Shown here in pieces: positions 37,645 to 45,865 of a stretch of 64,000 bases of DNA (its first letter is position 1; each line of letters opens with the position of its first letter). Location: positions 3,573,001 to 3,637,000 of the forward strand of contig NZ_CP162490.1 of NCBI RefSeq assembly GCF_041245805.1, in the 5' to 3' direction. The translations under genes and the position numbers were made by a program. Below the pieces are notes generated by a model, which ran no database searches, was not told where the DNA came from, and saw nothing but the letters and a program-made list of their open reading frames with translations. This DNA is from Xanthomonas sp. DAR 34887. GTDB taxonomy: Bacteria; Pseudomonadota; Gammaproteobacteria; Xanthomonadales; Xanthomonadaceae.

Positions 37645-37675
37645 ACAAACGCAAACGGCCGCCCGAAGGCGGCCG
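37645..37675 (-). terminator. Intrinsic terminator of the rpsP-rplS operon
   Basis: On the minus strand CGGCCGCC-TTCG-GGCGGCCG (37675 to 37656), an eight-pair stem with a stable UUCG loop, then TTTGCGTTTG. It lies 30 bases after the rplS stop. Confidence 0.85.
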
Positions 37676-37704
37676 TCGCGGCAGCGACCGAAGTCGCTGG
37701 GGGA

Positions 37705-38121
37705 TTACTCGGCCTTGGCGGCGGCCGCAGCGGCCTGGCGCGCGACCTTGGCCTGCGCAGCGGCGGCCAGATCTTCCTTGATGCGGGCGGCCTTGCCTTC
37801 CAGGCCACGCAGGTAGTACAGCTTGCCGGCGCGGACCTTGCCGCGGCGCTTCACTTCGACCGAGTCGATGATGGCGCTGTGAGTCTGGAACACGCGCTCC
37901 ACGCCGAAGCCGTGGGAGATCTTGCGCACAGTGAACGAGGAGTTCAGGCCGGCGTTCTTGGTGCCGATCACCACGCCTTCGTAGGCCTGCACGCGCTCGC
38001 GGTTGCCTTCCTTCACCTTGACGTTGACGACGATGGTGTCGCCCTGGTTGAACTCCGGCAGCTTGCGCTGGATCTGGGCGGCTTCGAAGTCGGCCAGGAT
38101 GGTCTTGTTGAGCTTGCTCAT
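37705..38121 (-). CDS. rplS: 50S ribosomal protein L19
   Basis: Large-subunit protein of 138 residues at the 30S-50S interface. Core motifs LPEFNQGDTIVVNVKVKEG, GVVIGTKNAGLNSSFTVRKI and SVEVKRRGKVRAGKLYYLR (shown in pieces) match the L19 family. An Ala/Lys-rich C-terminal extension of about 25 residues is typical of Xanthomonas. Start at 38121 (MSKLNK). Last gene of the rpsP-rimM-trmD-rplS operon, 131 bases after trmD; a TAAAAT sequence in that gap might give extra transcription. Confidence 0.98.
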   Translation of the reverse strand: MSKLNKTILADFEAAQIQRKLPEFNQGDTIVVNVKVKEGNRERVQAYEGVVIGTKNAGLNSSFTVRKISHGFGVERVFQTHSAIIDSVEVKRRGKVRAGKLYYLRGLEGKAARIKEDLAAAAQAKVARQAAAAAAKAE

Positions 38122-38252
38122 GGTGGGCACCGCTTGTGTCTGGTGAGGTGGTCCGGCAGTCGCCGCACGGCGATTGCGCTAGATCGGGATGGGCCAAGCG
38201 CAGATGGCTAGGCCGGAAAGCCGGGCATTTTAACCCAGTCGCGCCGCCATGG

Positions 38253-39035
38253 CTAGGGTTTGGATGGATTTTCCTGCACGGGGGCCGGATCGGCCAGCAG
38301 GCCCCGGCGGAATTCCTCCAGCAGGCGGCGGTCGGCCGCGCTCAGCGCCGCCTCGTCCAGCAGCTCCGGGCGCCGCAGCCAGGTCCGGCCCAGCGCCTGC
38401 ATGCGCCGCCAGCGCGCGATTGCGGCATGGTTGCCGGAGCGCAGGATGGCCGGCACCTCGCCCAGCGCGTGCTCGCGCGGATGGGTGTAGTGCGGGCAGT
38501 CGAGCAGGCCGTCCGGGCCTTCGAAGCTGTCCTGGGCGGCAGACTCGGCATCGTTCAGCGCGCCCTCCTGCAGCCGGGTGACCGCATCGACCAGCACCGC
38601 CGCGGCCAGCTCGCCGCCGGACAGCACGTAGTCGCCGATCGAGATCTCCTCGTCCACCGCGGCGGCGACGAAGCGCTCGTCCACCCCCTCGTAGCGTCCG
38701 CACAGCAGCACCAGCCGCGGCAGGGCCGCCAGCTGGCGGGCCTTGGCCTGGGTGAGCGGCGCGCCCTGCGGGCTCAGGTAGATCACCGGCGCCGGTTGCG
38801 GGTCGGCGTCGCGCACCGCCTGCAGGCAGGCCTGCAACGGTTCGATCATCATCACCATGCCCGGGCCGCCGCCGAACGGGCGGTCGTCCACCTTGCGGTA
38901 GCCGCCGGTGGCGTAGTCGCGCGGATTCCAGCCATGCAGCGCCAGCAGCGCGCGCTCCTGCGCACGCCCGACCACGCCGAACGCGGCGCACTGGGCGACG
39001 AATTCGGGGAACAGGCTGATGACGTCGATGCGCAT
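38253..39035 (-). CDS. trmD: tRNA (guanine-37-N1)-methyltransferase
   Basis: SPOUT-class methyltransferase of 260 residues that methylates G37 of tRNAs reading CNN codons, preventing +1 frameshifts. N-terminal MRIDVISLFPEF, then the trefoil-knot cofactor site with LSPQGAPLTQ, LLCGRYEGVDER and IGDYVLSGGELAA. The catalytic Asp is in the C-terminal half (PHYTHPRE region follows). Third gene of the ribosomal operon; the 73 bases before it contain a G-rich GGGAATGGGGA repeat. Confidence 0.97.
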   Translation of the reverse strand: MRIDVISLFPEFVAQCAAFGVVGRAQERALLALHGWNPRDYATGGYRKVDDRPFGGGPGMVMMIEPLQACLQAVRDADPQPAPVIYLSPQGAPLTQAKARQLAALPRLVLLCGRYEGVDERFVAAAVDEEISIGDYVLSGGELAAAVLVDAVTRLQEGALNDAESAAQDSFEGPDGLLDCPHYTHPREHALGEVPAILRSGNHAAIARWRRMQALGRTWLRRPELLDEAALSAADRRLLEEFRRGLLADPAPVQENPSKP

Positions 39036-39085
39036 GAGGCCGGGAATGGGGAGTCGAGAATGGGGAATGGGAAAAACAAGAGCGA
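39036..39085. repeat. GGGAATGGGGA-type intergenic repeat inside the rpsP operon
   Basis: The rimM-trmD gap holds GGGAATGGGGAGTCGAGAA followed by a second TGGGGAATGGG, a short direct repeat of a motif familiar from Xanthomonas intergenic regions. It sits in the untranslated gap of an essential operon. Confidence 0.6.
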
Positions 39086-39108
39086 AAGCGGCCGCATGGC
39101 CGCATCGC

Positions 39109-39621
39109 TCAGAACTCGGGGTCCCAGTCGACCACGATCAGGTTGGCGTCGAAATCCACCGACTTGACGTAGTCCGGCTGCACGAACGGCAGCAGCCGCT
39201 CGCGGTCGCCGCGCACCACCAGCACGTCGTTGGCGCCGTTGGAGAACAGGTGCGAGACCTGGCCCAGGGCCACGCCGTCGACGGTGCGCACGTCGAGGCC
39301 TTCCAGATCCACCCAGTAATATTCGTCGGGCTTGGGCGGCGGCAGCGTATCGCGCGCCACGTAGATCTCCGTGCCGCGCAGCGCCTCGACCGCATCGCGA
39401 TCGGTGACCTCGGGCAGGCTGGCGATCAGGTACTTGCCGGACTCGCGCCCGCGCGCGCCGCCGAGGCTGCTCTCGCTGCCGTCGGGCTTGCGCACGATCC
39501 AGGGCTGATAACGAAAAATGGCGAGGCGCGGCTCGGTCCAGGACTCGAGCTTGGCCTCGCCACGGATGCCGAAGGCGCCCAGGATCCTGCCCAGCAGGAT
39601 ACGGCGCTGGCTGTCTTTCAT
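39109..39621 (-). CDS. rimM: 16S rRNA maturation factor RimM
   Basis: Ribosome assembly factor of 170 residues that binds S19 during 30S head maturation. N-terminal beta-barrel begins ILLGRILGAFGIRGEAKLESW; the C-terminal PRC-barrel has EYYWVDLEGLDV and the end LIVVDWDPEF. Normal length. Between rpsP (43 bases upstream) and trmD in the conserved operon. Confidence 0.97.
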   Translation of the reverse strand: MKDSQRRILLGRILGAFGIRGEAKLESWTEPRLAIFRYQPWIVRKPDGSESSLGGARGRESGKYLIASLPEVTDRDAVEALRGTEIYVARDTLPPPKPDEYYWVDLEGLDVRTVDGVALGQVSHLFSNGANDVLVVRGDRERLLPFVQPDYVKSVDFDANLIVVDWDPEF

Positions 39622-39664
39622 GGGTGCAAAAACCGAAGGGCCGCGCCAGGCGCGGCCCGCAGGA

Positions 39665-39925
39665 TCAGGCCGCGGCGGCCTGGACCTTGGTCGCTTCCTT
39701 GTACAGGTTGCGCACCTTGTCGGTCAGCTGCGCGCCGTTGGACACCCAATGGTCCACGCGCGGCAGATCGAGCACGATACGCGGCTCGGCGCCCTGCGCG
39801 ACCGGGTTGTAATAGCCCACGCGCTCGATGTTGCGGCCGTCGCGCGCGCTGCGCACGTCGGTGACGATGATGTGGTAGAAGGGGCGCTTCTTGGCGCCGC
39901 CACGGGTAAGGCGAATCTTGACCAT
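39665..39925 (-). CDS. rpsP: 30S ribosomal protein S16
   Basis: Small-subunit assembly protein of 86 residues, beginning MVKIRLTRGGAKKRPFYHI and containing the GRNIERVGYYNP motif. First gene of the rpsP-rimM-trmD-rplS operon, preceded by a near-consensus promoter about 50 bases upstream. Confidence 0.98.
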   Translation of the reverse strand: MVKIRLTRGGAKKRPFYHIIVTDVRSARDGRNIERVGYYNPVAQGAEPRIVLDLPRVDHWVSNGAQLTDKVRNLYKEATKVQAAAA

Positions 39926-39976
39926 GGTGAGTTTTCCGGTGTTGCCCAGTCGCCAGGATGGCGCGGTAAGCCGGCG

Positions 39977-40005
39977 ATTATAGCGGGCGGGCGGAACGCT
40001 GCCAA
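39977..40005 (-). promoter_or_regulatory. Sigma-70 promoter of the rpsP operon
   Basis: On the minus strand TTGGCA (40005-40000), 17 bases, TATAAT (39982-39977): a perfect -10 with ideal spacing. It is about 50 bases from the rpsP ATG. Confidence 0.8.
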
Positions 40006-40021
40006 GTCGCCCCCGGATCGG

Positions 40022-40822
40022 TCAGATGGCTTGCCAGGCCTGGGTCTCCACCGCCGCGCTCAGTATGTGCAACAGCTCCGCGGCCGACCCCAGCGCCTGT
40101 CCATCCACCGCGGCGATGGGCTGCTGGCCGCGCGAATTGCAGGCAAAGGCGGCGGCGCACCCGGCCAGCTCGCGCAGAGGCAGCGGCCGCACCTGCTGGG
40201 CGATGCCGAGCGCGGACAGGCCGGCCTGCAGCAGCCGCTCCTGGGTGCCGCGCAAGGCCGGCGCCTGCGGCCATACCACGCCCTGCCCGTCCCAGGCGCC
40301 CAGGTTCCAGATCGAGCCCTCGGCGATCAGGCCCTGCGCATCGACGAACAGCGCATCGTCGAAGCCGGCCTGCAATGCCAGCCGGCGTTGGTGGAACAAG
40401 GCGAACGTGCCGGCGTGCTTGATCTGCGGCAGCTCGCGCGCGAACACCACGCTGCGCAGCCGCAAGGGCGTTGCATCCGCCTGCGCGGGCGCCGCCAGCG
40501 ACACCAGCAGTTCCGGCGTGCAGGCCGCATCGGCGCGGCGGAAATCGAAGTCGCGCGCGAACACGCTGACGCGCAGCGACGCATCGTCGCTGCCGAACGC
40601 CTGCAGCGCCGCGCGGAGCTCGGCGCGGATCCGCTCGGCGGGCAGTTCATTGCCGAACAGCGTGCGGGTGGCCTCGTCGAGCCGCTGCAGGTGCAGGTCG
40701 AACCCGCGCACCGCGCCGTCGCGCACCTGCATCGTGCTGAAGTGGCCGTAGTTGACCAGCGCCGGCGCGGCCAATGCCTCCGCGCTCGCCGGCCGCCCCT
40801 CGCAGAACAGCTGCGGGCTCAC
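40022..40822 (-). CDS. Class-IV PLP aminotransferase (aminodeoxychorismate lyase-like)
   Basis: PLP enzyme of 266 residues, most like PabC, which releases pyruvate from aminodeoxychorismate to give p-aminobenzoate for folate. Visible features: VNYGHFSTMQVRDG near the N-terminus, the PLP-lysine region LPQIKHAGTFALFHQRR, and LIAEGSIWNL with the cofactor-binding Glu. The GTG start at 40822 overlaps the preceding gene's stop as GTGA, which fixes it. pabB is not adjacent, so branched-chain or D-amino-acid aminotransferase activity remains possible. Confidence 0.8.
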   Translation of the reverse strand: MSPQLFCEGRPASAEALAAPALVNYGHFSTMQVRDGAVRGFDLHLQRLDEATRTLFGNELPAERIRAELRAALQAFGSDDASLRVSVFARDFDFRRADAACTPELLVSLAAPAQADATPLRLRSVVFARELPQIKHAGTFALFHQRRLALQAGFDDALFVDAQGLIAEGSIWNLGAWDGQGVVWPQAPALRGTQERLLQAGLSALGIAQQVRPLPLRELAGCAAAFACNSRGQQPIAAVDGQALGSAAELLHILSAAVETQAWQAI

Positions 40823-41886
40823 AGCAGCGCCTGCGCCTGGCCCCACCAGGTCTCGAGCAATGCCGCCGCCGGCTGCGCCGGCGCCATCCACGCCGACTGC
40901 CCGGCCCAGGCCTGCATCGCCGCCAGGCGGCCTTCGCGCGCGGCGGCCTGGCGCATCGGCGCGGTCAACCCCCGCTGCACCGGATAGGGCCGCGGCGGCG
41001 GCGCGGTCGGTTCGGCGGCGGCGCGCACGTAGTCGGTAGCCAGCGCGCGGCCGAGGCGGCCGGAAAAGGCGCGGGTCAGCATGGTCTGCTCGGGTTCGGC
41101 CTGCGCCAGCCCCGCGGCCCAGGCCGGCGCCAGCGCCGCCTCCGGCGTGCGCAGGAAGGCGGTGCCGATCTGCACTGCGCTCGCCCCCAGGATCAGCGCC
41201 GCCGCGATGCCGCGGCCATCGGCGATGCCGCCGGCGGCGATCACCGGCACGTCCAGGCGATCGGCCAGCCGCGGCAACAGCGCGAACAGCCCGGTCAGCT
41301 GCCCCTCGGCGCGCGCCGCGTCGAACGCGCCGCGGTGGCCGCCGGCCTCGGCGCCCTGCGCTACCACCGCATCGGCGCCGGCGGCCTGCGCCGCCAGCGC
41401 TTCGTCCAGCGTGGTGGCGCAGGCGAACCAGGCGATGCCGGCGGCCTTCAAACGCTGCACCTGGTCCGGCCGGAACAGGCCCATGATCGATGAGGCCACG
41501 GCCGGGCGCGCTTCCAGCAACGCGGCGAACTGCGCATCGAAGTCGGCCGGCGCCGCATCGCCGGCAGCGGCATCGACCGGCGGTCCCCATTGGCCGAGAA
41601 AAGCGCGCACCTCGGCCTCGGCGGCGGCGTCACGCAGCGGCGGCGGATCCGGCACCCACAGATTGATCTGCGCCGGTCCGCCGCCGGCGGCGCGGAACGC
41701 GTCCATCCACTGCACGATGTCCTGGGGCGTCGACAGCACCGCCCCCATCGCGCCCATGCCACCCGCCGCGGCAACCGCGGCCGACAGCGACACAGGACAG
41801 GCGCCGGCCATCGGACTGAGCAGGATCGGCAGGCGCAAGCCGAACCGCTGCTGGAAGGCATCCACTCGCGCCAGGCGCTCCATCAT
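40819..41886 (-). CDS. Nitronate monooxygenase family flavoprotein
   Basis: FMN-dependent TIM-barrel enzyme of 355 residues, oxidising nitronates such as propionate-3-nitronate. Motifs: LPILLSPMAGACPVSLSAAV at the N-terminus, GADAVVAQGAEAGGHRG (the conserved His region), VIAAGGIADGRGIAAAL and GASAVQIGTAFLRTPEA for phosphate binding of FMN. Start is the first of two tandem ATGs at 41886, five bases after GGAG. It overlaps the aminotransferase gene by four bases and follows the unknown membrane protein by 76. Confidence 0.92.
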   Translation of the reverse strand: MMERLARVDAFQQRFGLRLPILLSPMAGACPVSLSAAVAAAGGMGAMGAVLSTPQDIVQWMDAFRAAGGGPAQINLWVPDPPPLRDAAAEAEVRAFLGQWGPPVDAAAGDAAPADFDAQFAALLEARPAVASSIMGLFRPDQVQRLKAAGIAWFACATTLDEALAAQAAGADAVVAQGAEAGGHRGAFDAARAEGQLTGLFALLPRLADRLDVPVIAAGGIADGRGIAAALILGASAVQIGTAFLRTPEAALAPAWAAGLAQAEPEQTMLTRAFSGRLGRALATDYVRAAAEPTAPPPRPYPVQRGLTAPMRQAAAREGRLAAMQAWAGQSAWMAPAQPAAALLETWWGQAQALL

Positions 41887-41962
41887 GCGTGCTCCGCGAC
41901 TGCAGGGACGCCCATGGTAGCCGCGCAGCCTCCAGGCCAGCGCGCCGCGGGCAGCGGCGCGC

Positions 41963-43246
41963 TCAAGGCAGCGGCACCGGCAGGCATTGCTGATACCGAT
42001 CGTCGACCCACACCTGCTGCAGCGAGAAGGCGCGCAGCAACGGCGCGCGCTGCACGAACGTACCCCATAGCCGCAGATCGGCGAATGCCTCCGCCGCCCG
42101 GCCGCGCCAGGCCGGCGGGCCGGCCAGCCGCAACTCCAGGCAGTACAGGCCATCGGCCGGACACACCACCTCCACGCATGCCTGCGCGCCTGCGCACGGC
42201 CACAACGCCGCCAGCTGCGGACCTTGCAGCAGCGCGAACAGGCGCAGTTCGCCGCCGCTCGGACTGGTGCCGCCAGACATCGGGACCGGCCGGCCGAACA
42301 GGCTGGACGTCCACGCTGCCTCCAGCACCAGTACGTCGCCCCGGCTCAGCTGCAGGAAATGGCGATACACCACCACCGCGCGCTCGACCGAGTCCGCTGC
42401 AGCGGGATCCGGCACGCCGGCCACATCCCAGTGGCGATCGACACTGGCGAACAGCAGCGCGGCGCCGGCCGGCACGCGCGCCGCGCTACGCGTCGGCAGC
42501 TGCGCCAGCGGCCAGTCGCCCTGCCCCGCGACGTCTTCGACCCCGATCGCGCCATCGCCACGCCGCACATACGCCAGCGACGTGCCGCGCAACGGCTGCA
42601 ACGGCAGCGCCAGCCGTTCCGGGTCCGGCACGCGCAGCCACAGCGACACCGTGCCAGGCACCCGGAGCTCGGCCTGGCCGATGCCGATCGAATACACCCC
42701 GGTCTGCGCGATCGGCACGACGCATTCCGCGTCCGCCGCCACGTCCAGCCACTGCGCCCGGGTCGCGCCCGGCGCCAACAGGTCGCAGCACCACTGCGCA
42801 GGACCGCCATCGGCGGGATGGAACGCGAGCACCAGCGCGTCGCCGGCGCGCAGCACCTGCTCGAGCGTCGTACAGATGCCCTGGCGCGGGAAGCGCTCTT
42901 CCGGATAGGGCACGACATCGTCGAGATGGCGGCGCCACTGGCGCGCGCCGGGTGGACGCGCAGGCGCTGCGGACGCGGGCAGCGCAGGCTGTGCCGGCGG
43001 CGGCAGCCGCGCCTGCGCGACGTCAGCGAGGTCGACATCGTCCTGCGTGGTCGTGGCCGTGGCTGGCAACGGGAGGGCGCCGCTCCTGCCGCGCGCGGCC
43101 AGATGATCGATCACCGCGGCGAGCAGCACCACCAGCACCCAGTACGCGAACGTCGCCGGCAGCACCGCCCAGCCGCTGGCCGACTGCAGGGCCAAGGCCA
43201 GCGCCAGGGCCAGACGCAGGCAGCGCGTGCTGGCGGAGACGCTCAC
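41963..43246 (-). CDS. Unknown membrane-anchored protein
   Basis: Not recognised. 427 residues from a GTG at 43246 whose Shine-Dalgarno sequence is unclear. Two hydrophobic segments near 8-26 and 28-47 suggest a membrane hairpin or signal anchor, followed by a Pro/Ala linker (about 55-105). The rest (about 110-425) is rich in Val, Leu, Gly and Trp with alternating hydrophobic residues, as in stacked beta-sandwich domains; LLAPGATRAQWLDVAA and VYSIGIGQAELRVPG look like pre-peptidase/adhesin-type strands. No catalytic motif seen. It starts 22 bases after ffh and precedes the nitronate monooxygenase, so it is co-transcribed with ffh. Confidence 0.7.
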   Translation of the reverse strand: MSVSASTRCLRLALALALALQSASGWAVLPATFAYWVLVVLLAAVIDHLAARGRSGALPLPATATTTQDDVDLADVAQARLPPPAQPALPASAAPARPPGARQWRRHLDDVVPYPEERFPRQGICTTLEQVLRAGDALVLAFHPADGGPAQWCCDLLAPGATRAQWLDVAADAECVVPIAQTGVYSIGIGQAELRVPGTVSLWLRVPDPERLALPLQPLRGTSLAYVRRGDGAIGVEDVAGQGDWPLAQLPTRSAARVPAGAALLFASVDRHWDVAGVPDPAAADSVERAVVVYRHFLQLSRGDVLVLEAAWTSSLFGRPVPMSGGTSPSGGELRLFALLQGPQLAALWPCAGAQACVEVVCPADGLYCLELRLAGPPAWRGRAAEAFADLRLWGTFVQRAPLLRAFSLQQVWVDDRYQQCLPVPLP

Positions 43247-43268
43247 CCTGCGCGCCGCGGCCGCGGGT

Positions 43269-44648
43269 TCAGCGGAACGGCAGGCCGCCGCGCCCGCCCA
43301 TGCCGCCCATCATGCCCTTCATGCCGCGCATCAGGCCTTTCATGCCGCCGCCGGCCATCTTCGACATCATCTTTTCCATCTGCTGGAACTGCTTCATCAG
43401 CTTGTTGACGTCGGCCGGCTGGGTGCCGGAGCCGCGTGCGATGCGGGCGCGGCGCGAGCCGTTGAGCAGGGTCGGATTGCGCCGCTCCTTCTTGGTCATC
43501 GAGCCGATGATGGCGATCATCCGCGGCACGTCCTTGTTGCCGGCGACCTGCTGCTTGAGGTGCTCGGGGATCTGGCCCATGCCCGGCAGCTTGTCCATCA
43601 GCCCGGACAGGCCGCCCATGTTCTGCATCTGCTCGAGCTGGTCGCGCATGTCGTTGAGGTCGAACTTCTTGCCCTTGGCGACCTTCTCGGCCAGCTTCTG
43701 CGCCTTGTCCTTGTCGACCTGATGCTCGACCTGCTCGACCAGCGACAGCACGTCGCCCATGTCCAGGATGCGGCTGGCCAGGCGGTCGGGATGGAACACG
43801 TCCAGGCCGTCGGGCTTCTCGCCCACGCCGATGAACTTGATCGGCTTGCCGGTGATGTAGCGCACGCTCAGCGCGGCGCCGCCGCGCGCGTCGCCGTCGG
43901 TCTTGGTCAGCACCACGCCGGTCAGCGGCAGCGCTTCGCTGAACGCCTTGGCGGTGTTGGCCGCGTCCTGGCCGGTCATCGCATCGACCACGAACAGGGT
44001 TTCGGCCGGGTTGATCGCGGCGTGCAGCGCCTTGATCTCGGTCATCATCGCTTCGTCGATGGCCAGGCGGCCGGCGGTATCGACCAGCAGCACGTCGACG
44101 AAGGACTTGCGCGCATCGGCGATCGCGGCGCGGACGATGTCCACCGGCTGCTGCGACGCCTCGGACGGGAAGAACAGCACGCCGACCTGCTCGGCCAGGG
44201 TCTTCAGCTGCTCGATCGCCGCCGGACGGTAGACGTCGGCCGAGACCACCATCACCTTCTTCTTGCGCTTTTCCTTCAGGTGCTTGGCCAGCTTGCCGAC
44301 CGTGGTGGTCTTGCCCGCGCCCTGCAGGCCGGCCATCAGCACGATCGCCGGCGCCGGCACGTTGAGGTTGAGGTCGCTGGCGGCCGAGCCCATGACCGCG
44401 GTCAGCTCGTCGCGCACGACCTTGATCAACGCCTGGCCCGGGGTCAGGCTCTTGAGCACTTCCTGGCCGACCGCGCGCACCTTGATGCGTTCGATCAGGG
44501 CCTGCACCACCGGCAGCGCGACGTCGGCCTCGAGCAGCGCGATGCGCACTTCGCGGGTGGCTTCGCGGATGTTCTCCTCGGTCAGGCGGCCGCGGCCGCG
44601 CAGGCGCTGCATGGTGCCGGAGAGGCGTTGGGTGAGGGATTCGAACAT
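43269..44648 (-). CDS. ffh: Signal recognition particle protein Ffh (SRP54)
   Basis: GTPase of 459 residues that, with 4.5S RNA, targets nascent inner-membrane proteins. N domain helices (1-85), G domain with GLQGAGKTT (G1), DTAGR (G3) and TKTDGDARGG (G4), then the Met-rich M domain (about 300-459) with the RNA-binding NGSRRARIARGSG segment and a terminal run of Met/Gly repeats. Divergent from ypjD as in many gammaproteobacteria. Confidence 0.98.
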   Translation of the reverse strand: MFESLTQRLSGTMQRLRGRGRLTEENIREATREVRIALLEADVALPVVQALIERIKVRAVGQEVLKSLTPGQALIKVVRDELTAVMGSAASDLNLNVPAPAIVLMAGLQGAGKTTTVGKLAKHLKEKRKKKVMVVSADVYRPAAIEQLKTLAEQVGVLFFPSEASQQPVDIVRAAIADARKSFVDVLLVDTAGRLAIDEAMMTEIKALHAAINPAETLFVVDAMTGQDAANTAKAFSEALPLTGVVLTKTDGDARGGAALSVRYITGKPIKFIGVGEKPDGLDVFHPDRLASRILDMGDVLSLVEQVEHQVDKDKAQKLAEKVAKGKKFDLNDMRDQLEQMQNMGGLSGLMDKLPGMGQIPEHLKQQVAGNKDVPRMIAIIGSMTKKERRNPTLLNGSRRARIARGSGTQPADVNKLMKQFQQMEKMMSKMAGGGMKGLMRGMKGMMGGMGGRGGLPFR

Positions 44649-44680
44649 GCGGGCGGGTCGCAGACGGGAAACGGTCGTCG

Positions 44681-44686
44681 ATTATA
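44681..44686 (-). promoter_or_regulatory. Candidate -10 element of ffh
   Basis: TATAAT on the minus strand, about 35 bases before the ffh ATG. No convincing -35 at 16-18 bases, so only the -10 is supported. Confidence 0.45.
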
Positions 44687-44906
44687 GCCGCGCCGGCCGG
44701 CGATCCCGGCGCCGGCCCCGGCCCGGGCTCCAAGCCACATCGGCAGGCTGTCGCGCCCGACTCGGCGCCTTCGCCGGCCGGCTTGCTGCCGGCACCGCCA
44801 ATGCGGCCGCCCTGTCGCGCGCTGTCGTGCCGTGTGGCGCGCGGTGCGCCCTCCGGGCCACCGAGCCGCCACCACGAGCGCTGGCCCGATATGCGAAACT
44901 GGCGCG

Positions 44907-45701
44907 ATGCTCCTCATCCTCGTCGCGACCCTGCTGTACCTGACCGCTACCGGCCTGCTGGTCGGCGCGTTGGTGCGCGACCGGGTCGAACGCGGCCGCG
45001 CATGGCTGTGGGCGGCGCTGCCGGCGGTGGCGCTGCATGCCGGCTACCACGTGCAGGTGGCGCTGCACACCGCCGGCGGGCCGGACATGCACTTCTTCGC
45101 CGCGCTGTCGCTGGTCAGCCTGGGCATGGCGCTGATGACCGCGCTGGTCGGCGCCGGCGGGCGCATGGCGGCGCTGGGCGTGGTGGTGTTCCCGCTGTCG
45201 GCGGCGCTGCTACTGGCCTACCACTCGCATGGCCACGAGCCGGCGCCGGTGCTGGACTGGCGGCTGCAGCTGCATGCATGGATGGCGCTGCTGGCCTACG
45301 CCACGCTGGGCATCGCCGCGCTGCTGGCGGTCATGCTGTGGCTGCAGGAGCGCGCGCTGCGCCGTCGCGACTTCCACCCCTGGCTGCGCGCGCTGCCGCC
45401 GCTGACCGCGCTGGAGACGCTGCTGTTCCGCACCATCGTGGTCGGCTTCATGCTGCTGACCCTGACCCTGCTGACCGGGGTGCTGTTCGTGCAGGATTTC
45501 CTGGCGCAGCGGCTGGTGCAGAAGACCGTGCTCAGCGTGCTGTCGTGGATCGTGTTCGGCGCGCTGCTGTTCGGCCGCTGGCGCTACGGCTGGCGCGGGA
45601 TCAAGGCGGTGCACTGGACGCTGGCGGCGATGCTGTTGCTGCTGCTGGCGTTCTTCGGCAGCAAGTTCGTCATCGAACTGGTGCTCGGGCATCCGCAATA
45701 A
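44907..45701 (+). CDS. ypjD: YpjD/CcsA-like inner-membrane protein
   Basis: Integral membrane protein of 264 residues with eight predicted helices, of the cytochrome c assembly (CcsA/HemX) family. Several membrane His residues are placed like haem ligands (ALHAGYHVQVALH, LAYHSHGHEP, LQLHAWMALLAY), but the WGxWWxWD signature of true CcsA is missing. Always next to ffh in gammaproteobacteria; function unproven. Start at 44907 by family alignment. Confidence 0.9.
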   Translation: MLLILVATLLYLTATGLLVGALVRDRVERGRAWLWAALPAVALHAGYHVQVALHTAGGPDMHFFAALSLVSLGMALMTALVGAGGRMAALGVVVFPLSAALLLAYHSHGHEPAPVLDWRLQLHAWMALLAYATLGIAALLAVMLWLQERALRRRDFHPWLRALPPLTALETLLFRTIVVGFMLLTLTLLTGVLFVQDFLAQRLVQKTVLSVLSWIVFGALLFGRWRYGWRGIKAVHWTLAAMLLLLLAFFGSKFVIELVLGHPQ

Positions 45702-45741
45702 CCCCTGCGGTTAGGCTACCGGAACGCGCGATGCATCCTTC

Positions 45742-45824
45742 GTAGGAGCGGCTTCAGCCGCGACAGGATGTTTCCGTCACCGAAATTGCTTCAGCGCCGG
45801 TGTCGCGGCTGAAGCCGCTCCTAC
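45742..45824. repeat. REP-type inverted repeat pair
   Basis: Arms 45742-45765 and 45801-45824 are exact reverse complements of the GTAGGAGCGGCTTCAGCCGC type, 35 bases apart, between convergent ypjD and galM. Confidence 0.9.
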
Positions 45825-45865
45825 AGGAAGCGGGCGCTCCGACGGCAGCGAGCTGCATCCCCATC

